Notes: generated by a model not told the origin, from the letters alone. Counted from the first letter of the stretch, positions 7,820-16,421 are shown. The stretch: 53,278 bases of DNA from an uncultured Ruminiclostridium sp. (GCA_934490165.1 CAKSTB010000019.1:1-53278), one strand, 5' to 3'. Made by a program: numbers and translations.

Positions 7820-9622
7820 TTATCTTATGTTGCGGTACATAGGACCGTAAGCATTGCAAGCTCTGAAGTCCTGACCTTCCTTATCCATGCCAAATGCGTT
7901 CCATGCGGCAGGACGGAATATATCCTTTTCGGGTACGTTGTGCATAGCAACGGGTATTCTCAGCATTGAGCAGAGTGTTATAAGGTCAGCACCTATGTGA
8001 CCGTAGCTTATAGCGCCGTGGTTTGCGCCCCAGTTGTTCATTACATCGTAGGCTGTCTTGAATGCGCCCTCACCTGTTGTTCTCGGAGCAAACCATGTGC
8101 AGGGCCAAGTATAGTCGGTACGCTTCCACAACTTGTCGGTAACCTCATCGGGAAGATGAACCGTCCAGCCCTCTGCTATCTGTAATACAGGACCAAGACC
8201 CTTTACAAGGTTAAGTCTTATCATTGTGCAGGGCATTTCTGCTTCTGTTACAAATCTTGAAGAGTATCCGCCGCCTCTGAAATAGCCGAGATCTGCATAG
8301 TTCCATGTAGTAGCGTCAAGTATATCGTCGATATCCTTGTCTGTTACATCGTACCAGGGCTTCATAACACCGTTGCCGTTTTCGTCTGTAGCCTTACCGC
8401 AGGCATCAAGGCAGGCAGCACCCGAGTTTATAAGGTGGATAAAGCCGCCGCTCTGCTTTGCAACGCCCTCAAGCTCATAGCCTGTAGCTTTCTTTACGGC
8501 TTCGGGGCTCCAGTATGTACGGACATCGGCAAATATCTGTGCGCGGTTTGTAAGCAGCTTCATAAACAGCATTCCAAGACCGTTCAGTACATCGTTTTCT
8601 GTAGCGAGAACATACGGCTCTCTTGCGCCGTTCCAGTCGAAAGAGGTGTTCAGCATAGCCTCGGGGAAGTCGCAGTTCGGATAGAAGTCTGTCCACTGGC
8701 GCTGACCCTGGAAGCCTGCGGCGATCGCATTGTGACCTACAGCTTCTTCCTCACAGCCTGCGGGGAGATTTTTGTTGCCGTTCATCAGATCCTTTATGAT
8801 GCACATCATCTTAACGACAAATTCCCAGTCTCCGTCTTTCTGCTCGCGGGTGCGGCGGAACTCTTCGGGGTTCTTGTCAAAGCCTTCCTTGCACTTTTCG
8901 CGCGTCCACTTGAGAGCCTTCTGATACTCGGCTTCATCGTAGATGCCCTCTGTCATTCGGCGGATTATCTCTACCTCGTCAACAGACTCAACACGCATAC
9001 CGAGGTATTCTTCTATAAATGCGGGGTCGATTATTGAACCGCCGATACCCATTGTGATAGAGCCTATCTGTAAGTATGACTTGCCTCTCATTGTAGCGCA
9101 GGCAACAGCCGCTCTGCCGAAGCGCAGGAGCTTTTCCTTAACGTCCTCGGGGATAGAGGTATCATCTGCTTCACATACGTCATGACCGTAGATTCCGAAT
9201 GCGGGCAGACCCTTCTGTGCATGGGTCGCAAGTACTGACGCGAGGTAAACTGCACCGGGACGCTCTGTGCCGTTGAAGCCCCATACGCCCTTTATTGTCA
9301 TGGGATCCATATCCATTGTTTCTGCGCCGTAGCACCAGCAGGGAGTAACTGTGAGCGTAATGTCAACGCCGCACTTCTTGAACTTGTCTGCACAGGCTGC
9401 CGCTTCCGCAACTCTGCCTATGGTTGTATCGGCAATAACTACCTTTACGGGCTCGCCGTTAGAATATCTGATATTTTCCTCGAACAGCTTTGCGGCGGAT
9501 CTTGCCATATTCATTGTCTGCTCTTCAAGAGATTCTCTTACCTTGAGAACACCTCTTCTGCCGTCGATCGTGGGACGTATTCCTATTACGGGATAATCGC
9601 CTATAAGTCTGTTTTCGCTCAT
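7820..9622 (-). CDS. fucI: L-fucose isomerase
   Basis: A 600-residue Mn-dependent ketol isomerase converting L-fucose to L-fuculose; E. coli FucI is 591. MGIGGSIIDPAFIEEYLGMRVE, the QWTDFYPNCDFPEAMLN region and the C-terminal HNVPEKDIFRPAAWNAFG segment are typical. An open frame runs 20 codons further upstream, but the start at 9622 is chosen because AAAGGA sits about 10 nt before it and family proteins begin near here. It is the first gene of the fucose operon. Its leader carries two palindromes that may be operators. Confidence 0.95.
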   Translation of the reverse strand: MSENRLIGDYPVIGIRPTIDGRRGVLKVRESLEEQTMNMARSAAKLFEENIRYSNGEPVKVVIADTTIGRVAEAAACADKFKKCGVDITLTVTPCWCYGAETMDMDPMTIKGVWGFNGTERPGAVYLASVLATHAQKGLPAFGIYGHDVCEADDTSIPEDVKEKLLRFGRAAVACATMRGKSYLQIGSITMGIGGSIIDPAFIEEYLGMRVESVDEVEIIRRMTEGIYDEAEYQKALKWTREKCKEGFDKNPEEFRRTREQKDGDWEFVVKMMCIIKDLMNGNKNLPAGCEEEAVGHNAIAAGFQGQRQWTDFYPNCDFPEAMLNTSFDWNGAREPYVLATENDVLNGLGMLFMKLLTNRAQIFADVRTYWSPEAVKKATGYELEGVAKQSGGFIHLINSGAACLDACGKATDENGNGVMKPWYDVTDKDIDDILDATTWNYADLGYFRGGGYSSRFVTEAEMPCTMIRLNLVKGLGPVLQIAEGWTVHLPDEVTDKLWKRTDYTWPCTWFAPRTTGEGAFKTAYDVMNNWGANHGAISYGHIGADLITLCSMLRIPVAMHNVPEKDIFRPAAWNAFGMDKEGQDFRACNAYGPMYRNIR

Positions 9623-9650
9623 AATAAAATATTTCCTTTCTGTAAAATAG

Positions 9651-9674
9651 AAAACGTTTTTGGTGCTTTGCACC
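9651..9674 (-). promoter_or_regulatory. paired palindromes in the fucI leader (possible cre and operator)
   Basis: AAAACGTTTT (9651-9660) is a perfect 10-bp palindrome with a central CG, set in a sequence close to a CcpA catabolite-response element. One base further, GGTGC-TTT-GCACC (9662-9674) is a second perfect palindrome. Both lie 29-52 bp upstream of the fucI start and downstream of the best -10 candidate (9729-9734, TATAAT on the minus strand with a poor -35). Binding proteins are not known; the cre reading is an inference. Confidence 0.45.
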
Positions 9675-9742
9675 GTTGCCATTATTTTAGCACTTCTGTT
9701 GCCTTTTCGTCTTGTTTTATTCTCAGAAATTATATGACAATA

Positions 9743-9812
9743 TTGACATTTTTGAAGTGCAGACTAAAATTTTATAAAATCGCTTTAAAAGAGCTCACTT
9801 TTGTGATATAAT
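9743..9812 (+). promoter_or_regulatory. murT promoter region
   Basis: Best candidate is an extended -10, TGATATAAT (9804-9812), with a weak -35 TTTAAA (9784-9789) at 17 bp. An alternative TTGACA (9743-9748) pairs with TAAAAT (9765-9770) at 16 bp. Either fits a start for murT. Confidence 0.55.
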
Positions 9813-9857
9813 TAAATTATATTGTTTAGAATCGGTTTCTTTAAGGAGATAAAAAGT

Positions 9858-11201
9858 ATGAGAATGTTCTTAGCGATACTTGCTTGTAAAGTGTCGAAAT
9901 GTTTGCTTAAGCTTATCGGCAGGGGTAGCAGTCTGCCGGGCGATATAGCGCTTAAGATCTGCCCCGATGTACTGTCAAGGGTAAAGCTCCCCGAGCAGGT
10001 GATAGCTGTCACCGGAAGCAACGGCAAGACCTCTACCGTTGAGATGATAGCGCAGGTAATGCGCAGATCTGGCAAAAAGGTAATATGGAATAAAGAGGGT
10101 TCAAACCAGATAGCCGGTGTTACTGCGATAATATTATCCAACAGCACATTCGGCGGTAAGGTAAAGGGCGATGTGCTTTTACTTGAATCGGACGAGAGAT
10201 ACGCCAAATATTCGTTCAAATTCTTCGCACCGACACACTATATAATAACTAACCTTTACCGCGACCAGCTCACGAGAAACGGACATCCCGAGTGGGTCTA
10301 CGAGTCGATTAAGGACAGTATCAGACCCGAGTCACAGCTTATCCTGAATGCCGATGATCCGCTTGTTTCGAGATACGGTAAGGACAGGGATAATGTGATA
10401 TGGTTCGGTATGGATAAGCAGGATTTCAGCACCGACCACGCTACAGGCGTATATAATGACGGTGCGTTCTGCCCCGAATGTAAGCACAGAATGAGTTATG
10501 ACTACTATCACTATGCACATATCGGAAGCTATCACTGCGACAACTGCGGGCATAAAAAACACGATACGCAGTACACTGTAACGAATGTCGATTATGACAG
10601 CGGTATTGTTACGATAAACGGCAAATATAAGATAAAACTGCTGTTCAAGAGCGTTTATAACGTGTATAACATTCTTGCCTGCTTTGCGGCTTGCTCTATT
10701 GTCGGGATTGACGGCGATGTTATAGCAGATGAACTGTCACATTATTTCCTTAAGAGCGGACGTATTTTGCAGTTCAGACTTGGTATGAACAACGGTACAT
10801 TCCTTATCGCAAAACACGAAAACTCTGTGGCAAGCGACCGCGTGTATGATTATATCATAAGAAAAAATCAACCCTGCTCGGTGATCATAATAATCGATTC
10901 CGTCAGCCGCCGTTATTCGACCGGTGAAACGAGCTGGCTGTGGGATATAGATTACGGCGTGCTAAAAGCTGACTGCATACAGCACCTGTATCTTCTTGGC
11001 AGACACGCAAAGGATCTCGAAACAAGACTTTCATACACAGATATTGATATGGGTAAGGTCACGGTGAACGAGGATATTCCCACGGCACTTGATGAGATAG
11101 GCGCGAAGCCGCTCGGAAAGCTGTATACAGTTACCTGCTTTTCCGATAAGGAAAAGTTCTTGTCAAAGGTAGAGCTTACACCTGCGGAGGAGGACGTATG
11201 A
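9858..11201 (+). CDS. murT: lipid II isoglutaminyl synthase subunit MurT
   Basis: A 447-residue Mur-ligase homologue that with GatD amidates the D-glutamate of lipid II. The P-loop is VTGSNGKTST; the Mur central domain carries a CPEC...CDNC zinc ribbon (about residues 205-232), a hallmark of MurT. The C-terminal domain has SWLWDIDYG. The start at 9858 follows AAGGAGAT with 9-nt spacing; a TTG 36 nt earlier would put the ribosome site inside the gene. The segment before SWLWD reads STGET, whereas I recall ADGxDxSW in characterised MurTs, so the Asp may be missing. The gene overlaps gatD by 4 nt (ATGA). Confidence 0.9.
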   Translation: MRMFLAILACKVSKCLLKLIGRGSSLPGDIALKICPDVLSRVKLPEQVIAVTGSNGKTSTVEMIAQVMRRSGKKVIWNKEGSNQIAGVTAIILSNSTFGGKVKGDVLLLESDERYAKYSFKFFAPTHYIITNLYRDQLTRNGHPEWVYESIKDSIRPESQLILNADDPLVSRYGKDRDNVIWFGMDKQDFSTDHATGVYNDGAFCPECKHRMSYDYYHYAHIGSYHCDNCGHKKHDTQYTVTNVDYDSGIVTINGKYKIKLLFKSVYNVYNILACFAACSIVGIDGDVIADELSHYFLKSGRILQFRLGMNNGTFLIAKHENSVASDRVYDYIIRKNQPCSVIIIIDSVSRRYSTGETSWLWDIDYGVLKADCIQHLYLLGRHAKDLETRLSYTDIDMGKVTVNEDIPTALDEIGAKPLGKLYTVTCFSDKEKFLSKVELTPAEEDV

Positions 11202-11824
11202 GAATAATTCATTTATTTGCGGATCTGTGCAATCTTTACGGAGATTACGGCAATGTGTGCGCTTTAAAAAGAGCGCTTGAAAACAAGGGACAGACTGTAG
11301 AGGTTGAATATCAGTCGATAGACGACACGATCGATGTTTCGGGTGCGGATATAGTGTTTATAGGTTCTGCGACCGAAAGAAACCAGAAGGTAGCGCTTCA
11401 GTATCTGCAAGACTATAAGGACAACATCAAAGCGGCTCTTGATAACGGTACTGTTATACTTGCAACGGGTAATTCGTTCGAAATGTTCGGACAGAACATT
11501 ACCGACTGCGACGGTACTAAATATGACGGACTTTCATTCTTCCCGTATGAAACCACAGAGGGAAAAGAAAGAATTGTCACCGACAGCCTTTGCGGCACAT
11601 CACTGTGCGGCGGCGATATAATAGGCTTTGTAAACAAGGCAAGTATTACGACAGGTGTCACCTCACCGCTGTTTGATGTAAAGCAGGGTAACGGCAACGG
11701 CAGGGACGACGGCAAAGAGGGTGTTCATTACGGCAATTTCTACGGCACTCATCTTATAGGTCCTGTGCTGATAAGAAATCCTCAGCTGTGCGGATACTTC
11801 GCCGAAATGCTTATTAAAGAGTAA
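11198..11824 (+). CDS. gatD: GatD-like glutamine amidotransferase, apparently lacking catalytic residues
   Basis: A 208-residue class I glutaminase-fold protein, partner of MurT, translated from an ATGA overlap with a GGAGGAGG ribosome site. The N-terminal LFADLCNLYGDYGNVCALK and C-terminal GVHYGNFYGTHLIGPVL blocks match GatD. The nucleophile elbow, CGGFQ or CGGYQ in characterised GatDs, here reads TGNSFE with Gly at residue 91 where Cys is expected. The catalytic His of the YxHGP motif is Ile187 (HLIGP), although a His stands two residues earlier. The GGGQD motif is also lost (GSATE). The gene is intact, so this is divergence rather than decay; glutaminase activity is doubtful. Confidence 0.82.
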   Translation: MRIIHLFADLCNLYGDYGNVCALKRALENKGQTVEVEYQSIDDTIDVSGADIVFIGSATERNQKVALQYLQDYKDNIKAALDNGTVILATGNSFEMFGQNITDCDGTKYDGLSFFPYETTEGKERIVTDSLCGTSLCGGDIIGFVNKASITTGVTSPLFDVKQGNGNGRDDGKEGVHYGNFYGTHLIGPVLIRNPQLCGYFAEMLIKE

Positions 11825-11840
11825 TAAGGATATAGCAAAA

Positions 11841-11867
11841 CCCCGTTCATCATGCCGATGAACGGGG
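11841..11867. terminator. bidirectional terminator between gatD and 11882 gene
   Basis: Perfect 11-bp stem CCCCGTTCATC / GATGAACGGGG (11841-11851, 11857-11867), loop ATGCC. It has TTTTG on the minus side and GATTTTAT on the plus side and sits between convergent genes. Confidence 0.85.
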
Positions 11868-11881
11868 TGATTTTATGTGGT

Positions 11882-13390
11882 TTATCTTTCTTTTTTAAGC
11901 ATTGAAACACCAATTGCAACTGTTGCTATACCGGAAACGACATATCCGATGACCAGATCGCTTATAAATGAACCTGTCATTGAGTCCATACCTTCAAGTC
12001 CTGTCAGAAGGTCTACCTGTTTCATAAGGTCAAACAGACCGAAGAACACACTGAAGAAACCTTCATAACCCAGTAGAGAAAGAGCCTCGTCTATTCCCGG
12101 TTCGCTTACTATCTGCCATGCACATATGAACATATTGCTCAGCAGTACCATTATAAGCACTATTACGATAGATGTAATCAATCCGAGAACATCGAACTTC
12201 TTGCCGAACAGGTGATAACCGAATATTGTGGAGAACGCCATTGCAACGCCGCCGAGATATGAAATATATCCGAGCTTTCCTATAAGTATCCACACGGCAC
12301 AGCCGATAAGCGAGAAGAGTATAGCGCCGAGTATACCCATAAGGGGCTTGCTTTCCTGGACTATCGCTGTGGGTCTGCCTGCAACAAAACGACCGTCGTT
12401 GCCAAACGTATTCATCGGCTGTTGTACAAAACCGCCGTTTATGGGCTGCTGTGAGAAGCCGCCGTTATTCATCGGCATAGGTGTGGGCTGTGAAAATCCT
12501 CCGTTTATGGGAGGGAGATTGCCGTTTGTCGGGGGCTTAAGCTCTGCAAGCGACTGGGCGGTCGAGTATCCTGTGCTTTCCGGAGCGGTAGCGGGGTCAA
12601 TCGCCGCCATAGTATCATTGCCCGTATCAGGAACAGGGATCGGAGCAACGGCAGGCGATACAGCGTTTATAGGCTGACTGTTATTCATAACAGGCTGTGC
12701 GGTAGTGCCGCTTGTCGGCATACCGTACATTCCTGTGTTCTGCTGAGGTACGCTTTGAATAGGCGTGGGCTGTGCGGGAGCGCCGCCTGTCGGCATACCG
12801 TACATTCCTGTGTTCTGCTGAGGTGCACTCTGCATAGACGCGGGCTGTGCGGGGTTAAATGCGGGCTGATTGTTTACAGCGGGCTGTACAGGTGTCGGCT
12901 GTCCTGCGGACATTGCCTTTTCAGCCTCGTCTTCTTCGCTCTGCACACACATTTTGCACAGCTGCTTTATATTGCCGTCAGCCGCCTTGGCAAAGGTAAG
13001 ACCGATCGAAGAATTGCACTTTGCGCAGGCGTTGCTGTAATAATTAGCCGAATAGTACTTTACTATGTCGGTGATAAAGCGCTTTATATCAGCCGCTGTC
13101 TGATTGTCGTCGCTTCCTGCGAAAAGAACGGCGGATATGTTGGGGTCGCCCGCCTTATAAGCCTTTACAAAGCTGTTTTCGGGCTTTGCCATATATTCGG
13201 TGAAAAAGCCGTCTGCCGTTTTTGATGTAAGCGCACTTTTTCTTACCCATGAGTTGAATATGATACAGCTCTTGTCGCTCAGCGCTCTGAGCGTGAAACC
13301 GTATCCTACATAAGTGCCGCCGGCATAATCTTCGGAATAAAGAGTGAGCGCAAGCTCAGGCTTTAAACGTAAAAGTACATCAGTTACCAT
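11882..13390 (-). CDS. membrane protein with zinc-binding N-domain and Pro/Gln repeat linker
   Basis: A 502-residue protein of unknown function. Residues 1-125 form a soluble domain; a CAKC ... CKMC pair (about 127-154) could bind zinc. Residues 170-345 are a low-complexity linker rich in P, Q, N and G, with a near-exact tandem repeat containing PQQNTGMYGMPT twice and later GGFSQ/GGFVQ repeats. The C-terminal 150 residues hold about four hydrophobic segments (GILGAILFSLIGCAVW onward), so the linker probably stays in the cytoplasm. It resembles the architecture of clostridial proteins with a zinc ribbon plus membrane tail. GGAGG at good spacing supports the start. Confidence 0.7.
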   Translation of the reverse strand: MVTDVLLRLKPELALTLYSEDYAGGTYVGYGFTLRALSDKSCIIFNSWVRKSALTSKTADGFFTEYMAKPENSFVKAYKAGDPNISAVLFAGSDDNQTAADIKRFITDIVKYYSANYYSNACAKCNSSIGLTFAKAADGNIKQLCKMCVQSEEDEAEKAMSAGQPTPVQPAVNNQPAFNPAQPASMQSAPQQNTGMYGMPTGGAPAQPTPIQSVPQQNTGMYGMPTSGTTAQPVMNNSQPINAVSPAVAPIPVPDTGNDTMAAIDPATAPESTGYSTAQSLAELKPPTNGNLPPINGGFSQPTPMPMNNGGFSQQPINGGFVQQPMNTFGNDGRFVAGRPTAIVQESKPLMGILGAILFSLIGCAVWILIGKLGYISYLGGVAMAFSTIFGYHLFGKKFDVLGLITSIVIVLIMVLLSNMFICAWQIVSEPGIDEALSLLGYEGFFSVFFGLFDLMKQVDLLTGLEGMDSMTGSFISDLVIGYVVSGIATVAIGVSMLKKER

Positions 13391-13520
13391 TATATTTCCT
13401 CCAAAATTGCTTCAGGTTGATTTAAGGCAAAGCCTTACCCGTTAATTTTACTATAATTTAGCTTTCATGTCAATAGATAATAGCAGACGGATAAGCAAAA
13501 TCTGTTGATATAAATAAAAA

Positions 13521-13540
13521 TGCTCCCCATATGGGGAGCA
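13521..13540 (-). terminator. terminator after rpmB
   Basis: A 20-bp perfect palindrome built from TGCTCCCCAT and its complement. On the minus strand it is followed by UUUUUAUUUA, 25 nt beyond the L28 stop. Confidence 0.75.
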
Positions 13541-13565
13541 ATCTTTATCGTAACATTGACCGAAA

Positions 13566-13754
13566 TCAGTTAGCACGCTGAACCTTACCTGAACGAAGGC
13601 AACGTGAGCAAGCGTGTACTCTGCAGGGAGTACCGTTTACGATAGCCTTAACCTTCTGAACGTTGGGCTTAAAAGCTCTGTTTGTACGTCTGTGTGAGTG
13701 AGAAACCTTAATGCCGAAAGTTACGCCCTTTCCGCAGATATCACATTTTGCCAT
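13566..13754 (-). CDS. rpmB: 50S ribosomal protein L28
   Basis: A 62-residue bL28 protein. MAKCDICGKGVTFG with a CxxC pair, SHSHRRTNRAFKPN, and the late HACSRCLRSGKV give a four-Cys zinc-binding form. The frame runs 21 codons further upstream, but AAGGAGG lies just before the start chosen at 13754. It is transcribed alone between two gaps. Confidence 0.95.
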   Translation of the reverse strand: MAKCDICGKGVTFGIKVSHSHRRTNRAFKPNVQKVKAIVNGTPCRVHACSRCLRSGKVQRAN

Positions 13755-13960
13755 GGGGTTTGCACCTCCTTCAATACTTGCTTTTATCTTGCGGCAGACA
13801 GCAAATCTGCCATTCACTATTTAACATATAGCGATACAACATTAATATTTTAACAGAAAGCCGAGCAAATTGCAAGTGTTTTTTGATATTTTTCTGAAAA
13901 AATTTTGCATATCAACAACTTGTACAATTATATCGACTGTTTCTCTGCGCTTTTGTGCAA

Positions 13961-16291
13961 TCAGAACACAAGAGTATATGTTTTGTCAGGGAGCGTATCA
14001 AACGAAACTATACCGTCATCTGACATCATCGGTACTGATTTGCCGTCACAGAGGACAGCTTCGCAGTCGGACTTGATACGGCAGATGCCGCCGCAGGTTG
14101 ATTTTATCGTTATCGCTGTCGTGTTGAAGTTTTCCCACTTTGCATCAACAACAAAGCCGTGTCTTGCGCAAAGACCCTTGAAGCTTCCGTTTCTCCATGC
14201 GTCGGGTGACGCGGGAAGAAGCTCTATATAGCCCTCGTGGCTCTGTATCAGCATTTCAGCAATGCCTGCACTGCCGCCGAAGTTTCCGTCAAGCTGGAAC
14301 GGAGGGTGGAAGTCGAAAAGGTTGTCAAATGTGCAACCTCTGAGCAGTCCCTGTAAAATTGAGTAGGCGCGATTGCCGTCCTTTACTCTTGCCCAGAGAT
14401 TGAGCTTGTAAGCTCTTGCCCAGCCTGTCGACTCATCGCCGCGGTCGTTAAGGGTGTTTATTGCGGCTTTCATAAGCTCGGGTGTGTTTGAATTTATGCC
14501 CTTGCCGGGGTAAAGTCCGAGCAGGTGGGAGATATGACGGTGGTTCTTCTGCGTTTTGCTGTGGTCGAAATTATCATCGTCCTCTTCAAACCACTCTTTG
14601 AGAAGACCTGTCTTTTTGCTGACACTGTAGGGCTTGAGCTGTACTATCTGCTCTTTTACGGTATCGCGCAGTTCTTCGTCCTTGCCGAGTGCTTCACTCG
14701 CTGTGATAAAGTCGCTGTAGAGCTGTTCGATAAGGCTCTGCTCATAGGTATTGCCTATCGTAACAGGTCCGTGCTCGGGAGAGTAGGTAGGCGAAGAAAC
14801 AAGTCGTTTCTGCTTGTCGTCATATATAAGCCACTGTGTATAGAAGCGCACGCTTTCGCGCATTATCGGGTATATGTGTTCTTCAAAGTACGTTTTGTCG
14901 CCTGTGAACTCAAAGTATTCGTATATGTTCTGCATAAGCCATGCCACAGCCGCTGTCGACCAACCCCAGTAGAAGTCCCAGCCGGGAGCTGTCCAACCGA
15001 AGGGCGTACTCTGTGTATGTGCGCACCAGCCGTTTTCGGGGTGCTCTTCATCTGACTTTATGCCGTAGTATGCTTCTGCGGACTTTCTGCCGGACGGACG
15101 CATACTGTCAAGGAAATCAACAAGAGGAGGTACTGTTTCGCTGAGGTTTGTGTTATATGCACCCCAGTAGTTCATCTGGAGATTTACGTTAATGTGATAG
15201 TCACAGCACCAAGGAGGGCAGTTGCTCTCATTCCACACGCCCTGGAGGTTAGCGGGGAGCGAGCCTGCTCTTGATGAGCTTATCAGCATATATCTGCCGA
15301 ACTGGAAGTAAAGCGTTTCAAGGCGGTTTGCTATGCTCCTTGAACTGCTTTCCTTATATTCGCTTATAAGCTTGTCGCAGGGGATAACGTCCTTTGCGTC
15401 TTCGTTTATCCTGAGCGTTACTCTGTCAAACAGAGCCTTGTAGTCTGCGAGGTGTTCTTCGTAAAGTGCGTCAAAGCCTTTATTTACAGCATTTTCAATA
15501 CGCTGTTTTACCGCGATCCCCGGGTTGACACCTGTTCTGAAGGTCGGGTACTTGTTTGAATAATCGGTTGACGCTGTAAGGTAAATATATACCTCATCGG
15601 CGTGCTCGACCATTATGCAGTCCTTGGCATCGATAAGCTCGCCGCCCTTGTTTACCACCTTGAATACGGTGCAGTAGCGAAGCCCGTTGTCCCACAATGC
15701 ACCCTCATATGTCAGAGTATCGCCGTTTGCGGTAACACTGCCGCACTGGAGATTGTCAAGTGACAGTCTTACACAGATCCTGCGGGGCTTGTCCGAGCTT
15801 AATTTCAGACAGATAACGTTTGAGGGGTAGTTTGCAAAAGCTTCTCTTTTATGAACTGCACCCTGATAAGTAAACTGTGTAGTGAATATCGAATTGTCAA
15901 GGTCGAGCGTCCTTGTGTAATCTGTTGCCAGAGTTTCATCAATATTTGAGAAAGTCAGCATGAGATCACATAACAGCTGATATGCTCCGAAGCCGTCAGT
16001 CGCACCTGTCAGATGGGGCAGAAGTGCTACTGCATCGTCATACTTTCCGTCATAGAGAAGCTGCTGAACCTGCTTTACATATTCATAGCTGCCTTCTATA
16101 ATACCACTGTTGTAATCCGGGCGGCTCTCGGAAGGTCCGCCTGCCCACAGCGTTTTCTCGTTAAGCACTACTTTTTCCTTTGAAATGCCGCCGAAGAAGC
16201 TTGCGCCCATATAGCCGTTTCCGATAGGCTGGCATTGCTGCTCCCACTTGTCAAATTCGCCCGGAGCTGTAAACAGTATTTTGTTTTGCAT
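13961..16291 (-). CDS. GH95 alpha-L-fucosidase
   Basis: A 776-residue glycoside hydrolase family 95 enzyme that removes alpha-L-fucose by inversion. The N-terminal beta-sandwich begins FTAPGEFDKWEQQCQPIGNGYMGA; the (alpha/alpha)6 barrel carries HINVNLQMNYWGAYNTNL with the two active-site Asn, the SSPTYSPEHGP segment with the general-acid Glu, and LDGNFGGSAGIAEML. No signal peptide is seen, so it probably acts on imported oligosaccharides. An in-frame ATG nine bases upstream (16300) is abutted by the AGAAAGG site; the ATG at 16291 is better spaced. It complements the fuc operon 4 kb away. Confidence 0.93.
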   Translation of the reverse strand: MQNKILFTAPGEFDKWEQQCQPIGNGYMGASFFGGISKEKVVLNEKTLWAGGPSESRPDYNSGIIEGSYEYVKQVQQLLYDGKYDDAVALLPHLTGATDGFGAYQLLCDLMLTFSNIDETLATDYTRTLDLDNSIFTTQFTYQGAVHKREAFANYPSNVICLKLSSDKPRRICVRLSLDNLQCGSVTANGDTLTYEGALWDNGLRYCTVFKVVNKGGELIDAKDCIMVEHADEVYIYLTASTDYSNKYPTFRTGVNPGIAVKQRIENAVNKGFDALYEEHLADYKALFDRVTLRINEDAKDVIPCDKLISEYKESSSRSIANRLETLYFQFGRYMLISSSRAGSLPANLQGVWNESNCPPWCCDYHINVNLQMNYWGAYNTNLSETVPPLVDFLDSMRPSGRKSAEAYYGIKSDEEHPENGWCAHTQSTPFGWTAPGWDFYWGWSTAAVAWLMQNIYEYFEFTGDKTYFEEHIYPIMRESVRFYTQWLIYDDKQKRLVSSPTYSPEHGPVTIGNTYEQSLIEQLYSDFITASEALGKDEELRDTVKEQIVQLKPYSVSKKTGLLKEWFEEDDDNFDHSKTQKNHRHISHLLGLYPGKGINSNTPELMKAAINTLNDRGDESTGWARAYKLNLWARVKDGNRAYSILQGLLRGCTFDNLFDFHPPFQLDGNFGGSAGIAEMLIQSHEGYIELLPASPDAWRNGSFKGLCARHGFVVDAKWENFNTTAITIKSTCGGICRIKSDCEAVLCDGKSVPMMSDDGIVSFDTLPDKTYTLVF

Positions 16292-16310
16292 ATGTTCCAT
16301 ACCTTTCTAT

Positions 16311-16357
16311 AAGCGTTTTTAACGCTTAAAACCGCATAGGCAGAAGCCATGCGGTTT
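16311..16357 (-). promoter_or_regulatory. double hairpin in the GH95 leader
   Basis: On the minus strand, AAACCGCAT / ATGCGGTTT (16357-16349 and 16337-16329) is followed by the perfect AAGCGTT-AAA-AACGCTT palindrome (16327-16311) directly before the ribosome site. Both lie after the promoter at 16369-16397. There is no U run, so these look like an operator or RNA switch rather than a terminator. Confidence 0.5.
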
Positions 16358-16368
16358 ATAATACCACT

Positions 16369-16397
16369 ATTATACCTTAACCTGACACGAATGTCAA
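16369..16397 (-). promoter_or_regulatory. promoter of the GH95 gene
   Basis: On the minus strand, TTGACA (16392-16397), 17-bp spacer, TATAAT (16369-16374): a perfect consensus. Start of transcription would be near 16362, giving a leader of about 71 nt. Confidence 0.85.
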
Positions 16398-16421
16398 CAA
16401 CACATTATCGTTTTGTGTGAG

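Noticed and set aside
8435..9037. 200-codon open frame on the plus strand inside fucI
   Set aside because: It mirrors fucI, has no ribosome site, and its product is low-complexity antisense sequence.
14525..15055. 176-codon open frame opposite the GH95 gene
   Set aside because: Antisense shadow; GH95 motifs lie on the other strand in frame.
16329..16357. Terminator for the ATP-grasp gene
   Set aside because: It lies after the GH95 promoter and is not followed by a U tract, so it belongs to the GH95 leader.
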